64,000 bases of DNA from Panaeolus papilionaceus (taxonomy: Eukaryota > Basidiomycota > Agaricomycetes > Agaricales), in contig JADNRZ010000002.1 in assembly GCA_015501605.1 (NCBI GenBank), positions 1,488,001 to 1,552,000 on the forward strand, given 5' to 3'. A program made the translations under genes and the position numbers. This document shows positions 55,740-64,000 of this stretch, one piece after another. Below the pieces are notes generated by a model, which did no database searches, was not told the origin of the DNA, and saw only the letters and a list, made by a program, of their open reading frames with translations. Each line of letters begins with the position of its first letter. Within the stretch, counting starts at the first letter, position 1.

Positions 55740-58267
55740 TCAAATCTTATACCCCAGCACAACTCTAATGGCTCTACAAGGTCGCTGCATCTCCTCAACT
55801 GTAGCCTGCTTCCTTGCCTCAATCATGTTCTCTCGCAAACGCTCTTCTTCAATAAGCTCAGCTTTGGATAACGGTTCTTTGGCTGGTAAAGGCCATCCCA
55901 TAACATCCAAAGAGCACCACAGTGATATCCGCGCTTGCATGTCCCTATTAATAACCACGCGTCAATTGCTGAAATATCAATGAAATGAAGACACGTACGA
56001 TCGATATCTTTCAACCAACTTTTCAAACTTCTTTCTACTCTGAAGTTCTTCAAGCTCCTCATCGTCTTCCCACCCAAACGGCACAAGCTCGTGCTTCCGA
56101 TTCCGAATTCTATCCTTCAGCACATCCCACATCGCCTCTTGGCACGCCAACACGCTCTGATAGGACCTGTACAGGTGCATCGCCAAGGACCTCTCCGAAA
56201 GCGAGTTCAGCTGCTCAACGGGGAATAGCGAATGAGGCAGTGCAGAGTCTTCTCTCTCATTCGCCGAGTTGTCAATGGTAAATCGCTTGAGAGGCAATGA
56301 TGCGATATCAATAGGTGGTAGTCCAACTGGAACTTGTTGGATATCAAAAGATGAAACAGAAGTTTCGCCGTTATATGAGAATGGTGCCGATGTTGTCCGT
56401 GGTCGCGTTCCTATAACGGAACTTATGGACGTGTCGGTTGTTGATGATGTAAAAGCAGAGTAAGAAGATGAGAAAGACAATGACATGGGGCGATTGGCGA
56501 ATCCTGATGACGAAGATATGGTTGGAGCAGTACTTGTGGCGCTAGTGGCGCTCATAATGCTAGGGGCTGTTGGTGATTTAGGCTCTGTGTCCGACATGGA
56601 CGGCTCGACAATGTAAGACTTGGTGATTTGAGGGGGGAGTGGCTGAAGAGGTGGAAGGGGTGGCATAGGGAAGTATACGACAGGCCCCAGAGTTACATGT
56701 CGGAAATATGTTGTCAAATAATTGGGCAAAACCGCTGACGAATTTAATTGAGCAACGAGTCGTGTATAGATAGACGACAACTTACAAGACGGCTTCAAGT
56801 TGATGAATCGATTTTCGAATACAGATTGAAACAATGATTCAAGCAGGGCATGATCATGAGTGGGTATAGGTATGTTTGACAGAGTCGGGTATCCTCGGTA
56901 TGAACCGTCAGGGTAATGTACAGATTGAGATCGTAGCGGTCGTGCTCGCAATGCAGTCGTAAACCAGCGGGGCAGTACAGGGAAGATTGCGTCTAAAAAA
57001 TCTTAGCAGGTGAATAGATTGTGGAAAGTAATGCAACAGACCATCTTCGATAACCTCCACTGAGCCTCCGGGTCGTAAAATTCTATTCACTTCCTACAGC
57101 AATGTCAGTACGGGCATCTCGGTTTCTTGATTCTCAAGGCTTACTTCGAACAACACCCCCCACTAGATAAATAATGTGAGCCTAATGGTCTTTGGAATGA
57201 ACAAAAGTTGCACAAACCTTGTTCTCTGGGACACCTCTTGCAATGGATTGTATGTGCACATGGTCGAATTCATCATCATCAAACGGGAGCTTTGTAGTTA
57301 AACTAGAGTAAATGCAGGTAAGCAGTTGCCCACAATTTTCGAGAGAAATCAGGATGTACAAATTCCCATGTTTCCATTGTATTCGATCTGCCATGGAAGC
57401 GTGCAGCATCTTAACTGGGATCTGGACATCCACCAAGTCGAATCCAACCTACATGTACCCCATCAGCGATATTGAAAAGGGACGCGAAAAGAGCGCATAC
57501 AAATTCACATTCTGGCCACTCCTTCGCAGCATCGATGACCCAAGTACCTGTCTAAAGTTTATTGGTATCAGGTTGCATTGGTGTATAGTTATGAGATAAA
57601 ACTCACGCCGCATCCCAAATCCAACACGCGTTGAGGATGCTCGTCGAAATTCACAAACGAGACCGAGCCTCGCAGATAGTAAGCCAACTTGTTATCCAAC
57701 GACTCCCTGCATGGATGAAGAAGATCATGTTAGCATCATTCCAGGAACAAGACAAGCAGTGTGCGTGGTGAATGACGATGGGATGATGCATGGACAATGT
57801 GTAGATGAGAAAAAAACTCCGCCGGTTAGGGTGCAAATGTTTTACAGCTCAACGTGAGATGACCTGGGGACACGCTGCGTGTTGTGCTTGGGTTGTGAGT
57901 AGGACGCCGCTCAAGGGAGGTCCCAAGAGGAATGATTTGCTTCCGCGGCCCCGCAGCGGCTCGTGTTCCGCTCTCCCCAAACACTCGCAACACAAAGCAA
58001 GAGACGAAACGAAAAGAGGACTTACAGCTCCAATACTTGTCTGTCATAAGATAAGGGATACGGAGCCTTTTCGCTATCGTAGGAATGGTGCCTTTGTCCA
58101 TACTTGAACTGGAAATCTTTGCGCCTGTGCTGAAATCGCTTTGTATGTATTGGGTCAATATGGCTGGCTCCTGAGCCAGAGGTAGTTGATAAGATGGTGG
58201 AAGTAGTTGATGAGGAAAAGGCGGTTTGTATGGGTGGGGGAGAGCCAAGGGGCATAGCAAGCATCAT
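55740..58267 (-). CDS. SAM-dependent methyltransferase, mushroom family of unknown substrate
   Basis: Ten exons: 58267-58026, 57706-57607, 57551-57501, 57448-57360, 57302-57218, 57162-57145 (18 nt), 57093-57042, 56992-56786, 56734-55999, 55944-55740; 594 residues. The Rossmann methyltransferase core reads RVLDLGCGTGTWVIDAAKEW (motif I, joined across intron 2), CEFVGFDLVDVQIP (motif II acid), KLPFDDDEFDHVHI and EVNRILRPGGSVEVIED (post-motif region). After the core, an extended C-terminal part has FRHVTLGPVVYFPMPPLPPL, a Ser/Thr-rich disordered stretch and a helical end with DMQARISLWCSLDVMGWPLP. The start is the first ATG of two (MMLAMPLGS). One intron (56785-56735, 51 nt) could be read through in frame; it was removed because KPSSVLPNYLTTYF is then restored. 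Substrate unknown. Confidence 0.85.
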
Positions 58268-59021
58268 GGGTTGGTGATGTGAAGCCAGGGCTGGTTTAAA
58301 TAGGGTGAAAAATTGAAGGGGTGGTGTCAAGTGAAGTGACGGTTGGGTGAAAATGAGGCACGACTCTGGTTGAATTCAATAAACTGGCAGAGTGTAAATG
58401 GTTGGTTTGATTGACTGAATTCCAAAGAGAATTCTACAAAGTGGCCTGCTCAACTTCGATTCCGGATATCAGGACCGAGTGTTGTAGTAGTAGTGGTTAC
58501 AAGTTTAATAAAGTCGTTAAAGTAATAAGAAAGGAATGAGAAATTGAAAGATTAATAAATGGGAAAGAGTGAAAGAAGGATCTATTTAATGTCTTCTTGG
58601 AATAGTTCACCTCCGATGATGTTGTCATCATTCACTTTTAATTACTGCTCCAATTTACTTATGAATCTCTTATATCCAATGTAGTCAGTGCAATGTCCAA
58701 CAATCATGTCTCAGCGTACAGCTCCAATGATCATCATTATCATCAAAACTCGGCGCTGTATTGTCCATCTTGAAACATTTCTTCACAGTGATATTAATAA
58801 TTCGAGACTTACACGCTTCATCAACACTTAGTTATCGTGAGAAATGTGACGTTTCCCCGAGCTCAGTTTCAATTTATGTCTAATCAGATCCCCGCCCCTA
58901 TTCCACTCATCAACCACAACAACGATAACCATCCCTTTATCTTCTACCACTACTTCATAACCACCATCACTAAACGCGAACTTAAACAACTCTCCATTTC
59001 AGTGCAACACAACCAACAGTC
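58268..59021. promoter_or_regulatory. Divergent promoter, methyltransferase / GNL1-like
   Basis: 754 bp, A/T-rich near 58480-58700, no supported gene. The last ~150 bases before 59022 are C/A-rich, as in the leaders of well-expressed genes. Confidence 0.45.
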
Positions 59022-61356
59022 ATGCCACCCCGTCGCAAGCCGACCTCGACCCGCGCAAAGAAAGCTGACCAACAGCTCAAACGCGCCATTAAACGTGGAG
59101 ACGTCTCACCCCCTGATCCAGCTATCAAGAGCAAAAACAAGCGTACCAACAAAAAGAAAGCACGCATTGGCCCAGATAAAGACAAGGACAGAAACAGAGA
59201 AGAGGCGGCTGAGAGTGTAAGGAAGCTCCAGAGTGCCTTTGTGAGACTCCCTGTTGGATATCTGGAGGTAACCAAGGAGCTTGCATCCAATTTGGTTTTG
59301 GGAAGACCGGTGAACGAGGGGAATGCCATCTATAAAGGATTCGAGTTGGAAAAGTCGAATGCAAAGGAGATAGAGGTCGAGGTTGATCATGGCGATGAAC
59401 CAGAAGGAAAAACCGAAAAATCAAGGGAGAAGATTCAAGTGAAGGGAGATAGACTTACGTGCCCAAAGAGGCCCAAGTGGAAGTTTGACATGAGCAAAAA
59501 CGAGGTGGAGAAAAACGAAGAGGGCCTCTTCAAGAAATGGATTTTACAGACAGATCAAATCGTTCAGGAATGGCAGAACACCGAAGATAAGGAGGACACA
59601 GTGGAAGGCGAAGACAAGGAACTCAAAATCAAGAGGGCAGAGACAAAGATGCCAAGATCGCCCTCGTACTTTGAAAGGAATCTCGAGGTGTGGAGACAGC
59701 TGTGCGTCTGGTTCACTTGTTTCAATGCTATCTACTAACAATGCGATCTAGCTGGCGCGTAACGGAGATCTCTCAAATCATCCTGGTTCTCTTGGACTCC
59801 CGCTGCCCTACTCTTCACTTTCCGCCTTCTCTTGATGCATATCTCGCCGAATCTCAACAATACAATACACATCAAGCCAGACGCGTCATTCTCGTCCTTA
59901 CGAAAGTGGACATAACCGGTCCCGAACGCGTTCAGAAATGGACAGAATACATTAGCCAACGGTACCCGGGAATCAAGACCGTCCCTGTCGAATCATATGC
60001 CGAGCCAACTGAAGAGATCGCACCGACCAACGAATCCAGCACAAAGGCAAGACCAAGACACGATCCGTCACTCCCATTCGAGTTTAGAACTCGGTTAGTC
60101 GACGCCATCAAGGAGGCGCACGAAGAGCTGCTCCAACCTCCCGAGAGAGTTGCTAGTCACCCTGAGCGACTGAAGAACTGGGTCCCACCTGTGAGGAGGG
60201 AGATCAACTGGAAGGGCGTATTAGAAGCTCGAGGGGAAAGGGTGGGCAAGACGGTTGGCGGAGCGTTAGTTCCGTCATCAGGACAGGATCAGGACCAGGG
60301 AGATGATGGAAAGGAAGGCAGTCAGAAAGAGCCTGAAATTCTGACCGTTGGATTGATAGGTACGCTGTCGTTGCTGAATGAAAAGTTTAGGCTGACTGGC
60401 GCATCAAGGGCAACCCAATGTTGGAAAATCGTCCTTACTGAATGCTCTCTTTGGGGAGAAGAAAGTTAGGGCATCGAAGACTCCGGGAAAGGTCGGTTAA
60501 ACTTGTGACAAAAAAAAAAAAAGGATATTGATTAACGATAATTAATTAACGTACAGACAAAACACTTTCAGACGTTGTATTGGACCGCAGATGTGCGGCT
60601 GGTAGATTGCCCAGGGTTAGTGATGCCGAACCTTGTGCCTATGGAAATGCAAGTGCTCTCTGGCATTCTGCCCATTTCGCGAGTGTCGGCGGTTCCATCT
60701 TGTATTTATTTCGCAGCACAAATGATGCCCCTGGAACGGATACTTAACCTAGAGCACCCGGGCACCAAAGTACCGGCAGTCGAAGACAAGAGAACATGGC
60801 GGGAGGGAATGAAGCGAGGAAAAGACAAGAAGGAAGGAGAAGAAGGGGAGAAAAAGACAAAAGACTCTGGGACAAGATGGACAGCGATGGATATTTTAAC
60901 GGCGTTTGCTGATTCTAAAGGCTGGGTGACAGCTAAAGCTGGGAGACCGGACATACATCGGGCAGGCAATTATAGTGAGTGTGGCATTTGAATATTTAAT
61001 TAACAAAAAAGACTGAAGCGGAGGTGTTAGTTTTGCGACTATTAGCGGAAGGACGTATTCCGTGGGGATTTTGGCCACCTGGAACCCGAAGCGAGGAGAT
61101 TAAAGAACAAGAGGGAGGTGAAGAAGGACATGGGATCTGGATCATGAGCGGGAAGACTAGTGTCGACGAAGAGAGTGAAGACGAAGAGGCAGCTGAACAA
61201 AAAGAACAAGAGAGTTCCTCAGAGGGTGAACAAGAAGAATCATCATCATCAGACGAGGAAGAAACAGGAGGAGGAGCAAGTGGTGGGATTGGTAGATTTG
61301 GTGCGTTGGCTGAGATAGAATCTGACAGTGAAGATCCGTCAAGCGGTGAAGAATAA
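59022..61356 (+). CDS. GNL1-type circularly permuted GTPase (YlqF/YawG family)
   Basis: Five exons: 59022-59701, 59752-60359, 60409-60491, 60557-60974, 61019-61356; 708 residues. The basic N-terminus (MPPRRKPTSTRAKKADQQLKR) suits nucleic-acid or ribosome binding. The GTPase motifs are in permuted order: D242-S-R-C-P (DARxP), G4 T277-K-V-D280, then G1 G430-QPNVGKSS-438 and G3 D474-C-P-G-L478. This G4-G1-G3 order defines the HSR1/MMR1 group (GNL1, Lsg1, Nog2, Nug1). Overall plan with VWRQLWRVTEISQIILVLLD and C-terminal WGFWPPGT is closest to GNL1. Related proteins act in ribosome maturation and export. The C-terminus is a Glu/Ser-rich acidic tail ending SDSEDPSSGEE. A charged Lys/Glu insert follows G3. 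Confidence 0.9.
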
Positions 61357-61676
61357 TGGATAAGATGGAGGGAATATTAATTGTTGTTGCTGCATAGTAA
61401 CTAGCCAAACAACGAGAGTGTGCAAAGTGTGACAATTGTAGTGACAGCAATGAAGGGTGTGACAAGATAATAAGGGACAATAGAACTGAAATGGATTATA
61501 AGATCAACTCGATTTCAGGTTGGAGTGGATTCCAAGGCACCCCAGAGCTAGTCTCTAGAGGCGGTTATTTTCTATTTCCCTCTTGTAAGTTTCATCATAT
61601 CATCTATCTATCAAGGGTTATTAATCTATTCTTCCAGGTTTTTTTTTTCTTCTTGAATTCATTCTCCGGGTTCTCC
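61357..61676 (+). promoter_or_regulatory. Promoter and probable 5' UTR intron of the 61677 gene
   Basis: A GTAAGT donor at 61585 and a TTCCAG acceptor ending at 61637 define a probable 53-nt 5' UTR intron. An ATG at 61491 is in frame with the main CDS only in the unspliced form; after splicing it runs out of frame past the main ATG, so it is an upstream start rather than the true start. Confidence 0.5.
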
Positions 61677-63353
61677 ATGTCCGCTCAAACACAAACTCAG
61701 ACTGTATTTGTATCGTCGACTATTAACGACCTCAAGTTCTCTTTTCTTTCTCAACCGCCTCAATCAAAACGACGCGTAGCTCCTTCAGCTCCATTGCCTC
61801 CACCACCAGGTTCTTTACCACCTGTCCCTACGACAACTACTCCTCGAGCCAACGCATTCTCTAATATTGTCGCTTGGGCTGCTCTCGTTCAACCAGGTTC
61901 ACCTGCTCCAATTACACCACCTCATCGACGGACTTCTATCTCTCGTCGTCCTTCCATCGGTCGCTTGGTTGATATTCAAAAAACACCAACAACCGCTGGT
62001 ACCATTGAATTTGACCTTACCACTCTTGGATACACTTCTCTCTTTGTTCACCTTCCAAAGACTCCAACAACTCCTTCTCCATATCTCCGTCCTAGGCGCT
62101 CTCGTTCGCGGTCCGGCGCCACTTGTGCCGTCCCACTTAAGCTTTCCCCAAAAGCAACCGCTTACGCACATATTCCTGTTCCACCTATCCCTACAGAGGC
62201 TCAACAACCTAAGCGTAAATTGGGCATGAAGCGCATCCGTTCCCTCACCATCCTCCGTCCTCGTACCGCAAAATCGACCCAACCTCCCCCTTCCCCCACC
62301 AAGACTGCTAAATCTTCAAAGTCTGCCAAGGTCACTTCCGCCGCTGCCGCTTCTGGTCGTCCCCGCTCCCAGTCCCAGTCACAGACTTCTCAAGCCGTCG
62401 CCGCCAACATCGCCAAACGTAAGCGTGCCAAGTACGCTAATGTTCGCCCTCCCCCTCCTCTTGCGAATGAGCTTGCTCTCATGCAATTCGCTGATGGCGG
62501 AAGCATGGACGCTAACATCAAGCGCGTCATGGAGGCTCAAGCCAAAGCAGCCGCTGGTTCTGCCGCAGGTGGTGCTGCTGCTATTGGCGTCTCTGATGTC
62601 TACCGCGATGGTAAGGGTGGAGTCTGGTGGGACGCAGACGAAGAGATGGAGTATGCCCATCTTCTCGACGGTGCTACTGCCGATGATCAAATGGTCGTTG
62701 ACGATTGGGTCGCCTTTGGCTCAGCTGCCGCTCCTGCTGACAAGGAGAACCAAGTCCCCGTCACAGAAGAACGCCGCTCCAGCGTCACTTCTGTTGATTC
62801 CGAGCTTGACCCAGCCAACCTCATGCCTCTTCCAGAGAACGAGCCAACAGGACTCAACGCCCCCGTCAACGATCGCGTTCTTGCTTCTCAGCGCATTGGT
62901 GTCCCAGGAATGAGCGTCCTTTCACTCCCCTGCAGACCCAGACGCGAAGCCCGCCACCTACGCCGCGCCGAGTTCCTCATCGACAAAGGCGCTTTCGGCG
63001 CTTTCATTCCTCGCAGCCCGATCAATGTTACCTTTGACGCTGCCAAGACAAAGTCAAAGCCCCGTGGCAAGGCCAGGAGACGCCCAGCGCCCCTGAAACT
63101 CGTCAACTCTGCCCACCACACCGTCAAGGTTGTCGTTGCCACCAACGGCAGCCCTGGTGGTGCTGAGAAGGCCAGGAGAGAGTTCTTGGATAGCTCCTTC
63201 AAGCCTCTTCCTCTGACGCCTGTGCATAATTCGCCTGTTGTCCATGTACATCTCGCTCCTGAGGTCCACGCTGGATCTCAGAGGAGTCTGGGGATGAGCA
63301 AAAAACCGTCGAGGTTGAATATGCGGGCTTTCTTTTCCCGAAGGGGAGACTGA
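61677..63353 (+). CDS. Ser/Pro/Ala-rich protein, function unknown (558 aa)
   Basis: A single coding exon. ATG 61677 (MSAQTQTQTVFVSSTINDL) was chosen over the upstream in-frame ATG 61491 because a clear GT..AG intron (61585-61637) lies between them and because the upstream part reads as low-complexity Phe-rich sequence. I do not recognise the family. Visible parts: Pro-rich N-terminus, basic Arg/Ser patches (RRSRSRSG; KLGMKRIRSLTILRPR), an Ala-rich segment, GGVWWDADEEMEYAHLLDG, a conserved-looking block PRREARHLRRAEFLIDKGAFG, and a basic C-terminus (SKKPSRLNMRAFFSRRGD). The codon use (many C-ending third positions) is typical of a well-expressed gene. Probably nuclear or cortical (inference). 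Confidence 0.75.
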   Translation: MSAQTQTQTVFVSSTINDLKFSFLSQPPQSKRRVAPSAPLPPPPGSLPPVPTTTTPRANAFSNIVAWAALVQPGSPAPITPPHRRTSISRRPSIGRLVDIQKTPTTAGTIEFDLTTLGYTSLFVHLPKTPTTPSPYLRPRRSRSRSGATCAVPLKLSPKATAYAHIPVPPIPTEAQQPKRKLGMKRIRSLTILRPRTAKSTQPPPSPTKTAKSSKSAKVTSAAAASGRPRSQSQSQTSQAVAANIAKRKRAKYANVRPPPPLANELALMQFADGGSMDANIKRVMEAQAKAAAGSAAGGAAAIGVSDVYRDGKGGVWWDADEEMEYAHLLDGATADDQMVVDDWVAFGSAAAPADKENQVPVTEERRSSVTSVDSELDPANLMPLPENEPTGLNAPVNDRVLASQRIGVPGMSVLSLPCRPRREARHLRRAEFLIDKGAFGAFIPRSPINVTFDAAKTKSKPRGKARRRPAPLKLVNSAHHTVKVVVATNGSPGGAEKARREFLDSSFKPLPLTPVHNSPVVHVHLAPEVHAGSQRSLGMSKKPSRLNMRAFFSRRGD

Positions 63354-64000
63354 GCTGGTGTGTAGTGCGTGCATCATGTGGATCTGGATCCAGAAGACGT
63401 GCCCAAAAATTACTCAGCCTTCGAATTGTCGAAGTGCTCCTTTGCGGTCTTTACGTGCAACTACTATCATGCCATGCCATGCTCACGCTTACCCATGTCC
63501 CTTCTATGACATATACCTCGCCTGCCACCATACCCTTCACGTCCGTCTAGAACGAACTTTTGTCATTGTTTTTCTTGAACTTTACGATGTATGACCACCA
63601 CACGAAAAACACAACGCCTACGCCGACACACGCGCTACCTCACCTTGTTCCATTCTTACCCCAGCCATTATTTTATTCTCTCCGCCCCACACGTTGTATT
63701 TCTAGTGTGTCTAATTACTTTCCCTCACTATCTTTGCTTTTCTTGCTGTCGATATTTGTTGTACCCTCTAGATTATTTTATACTGTAATTTGGTAGATAC
63801 ATTGTCTACTCTTCTGTAATGCGGTCACAATATGTGATCGTATTCTACGTATACAATCCAATAACTTGAAATATCTTTCATTTGTACTGGAGCAGAGGAA
63901 GGCTAGCTAAATGTGGCAAGGATGAAATTCGGAACTTGTACGCGCTTTTACAGAACAAAAGGCGCTCAATATAAGGGCTGTCGAGCAAAAGTGATGTTGC
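63354..64000. other. Downstream region at right edge
   Basis: 647 bp after the last stop codon. Overlapping short frames (63358-63796) are rich in Ser/Pro/His/Leu and lack motifs; probably 3' UTR and spacer. No gene supported. Confidence 0.5.

Noticed and set aside
56735..56785. In-frame read-through of a 51-nt intron in the methyltransferase
   Set aside because: Good GTAAGT donor and CAG acceptor; removing it restores a conserved-looking block, so retention is not the main model.
1..64000. CRISPR array, prokaryotic operon, ribosome binding sites, viral or rRNA sequence
   Set aside because: No regularly spaced repeats, no operon-like gene layout, intron-rich eukaryotic genes throughout.

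Overview
This window is a gene-dense piece of a filamentous fungal nuclear genome, almost certainly a mushroom-forming basidiomycete (Agaricomycetes). The reasons are the many short introns (mostly 45-75 nt, GT..AG, CTAAC/CTGAC-like branch points), genes split into up to 14 small exons, a class IV chitin synthase, a SUR7/PalI membrane protein, a Whi2-type BTB protein, a POM152 nucleoporin, and an F-box-like protein of the kind expanded in mushrooms. I find no prokaryotic features, no rRNA or tRNA, no CRISPR array and no intact transposon. Exon borders below were placed by reading both strands and checking that phases add up across each gene.

Layout. 1-946: 3' part of the coding sequence missing beyond the left edge, Whi2-like gene (-). 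1522-6120: class IV chitin synthase (-), divergent from a Sec14/CRAL-TRIO gene (6857-8269, +). 9038-10221: SUR7/PalI family (-). 11137-15544: 1427-residue disordered protein (-). 16389-19378: CorA-type Mg2+ transporter with a one-base frame break (-), divergent from a tail-anchored thioredoxin (19607-20387, +). 20689-21733: RNase III-fold plus dsRBD protein without catalytic residues (-), divergent from POM152 (22307-26921, +). 27150-28367: inorganic pyrophosphatase (-). 28747-31008: GCP4-like gamma-tubulin complex subunit (-), 135 bp from a divergent TBC-domain gene (31144-33515, +) that lacks both catalytic fingers.

34013-34284: a three-exon 51-residue microprotein (+). 34477-36455: HxxxDG acyltransferase (-). 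37536-38920: nucleotide-sugar transporter (-), head-to-head with an O-fucosyltransferase-like gene (39211-41055, +). 41148-42311: seven-TM-like protein with unresolved 5' end (-). 42618-43877: SWIM zinc-finger gene resembling the tail of a MULE transposase (-). 44631-45824: ketopantoate reductase (-). 46407-48617: PB1-(LIR-like)-UBA-like protein (+). 49933-51846: F-box-like protein (+). 52166-55522: Utp17/WDR75 (-). 55740-58267: SAM methyltransferase (-). 59022-61356: GNL1-type circularly permuted GTPase (+). 61677-63353: unrecognised Ser/Pro-rich protein (+).

How the genes relate. Most are unlinked housekeeping functions: cell wall and plasma membrane, nuclear pore and spindle pole, ribosome biogenesis (Utp17, GNL1), phosphate and CoA metabolism. 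The clearest functional pairing is the divergent nucleotide-sugar transporter and O-fucosyltransferase-like gene. The strongest candidates for something new are the catalytically dead RNase III/dsRBD protein, the fingerless TBC protein, and the PB1/UBA-like protein with the layout of a selective-autophagy receptor. There is no obvious secondary-metabolite cluster or defence island.
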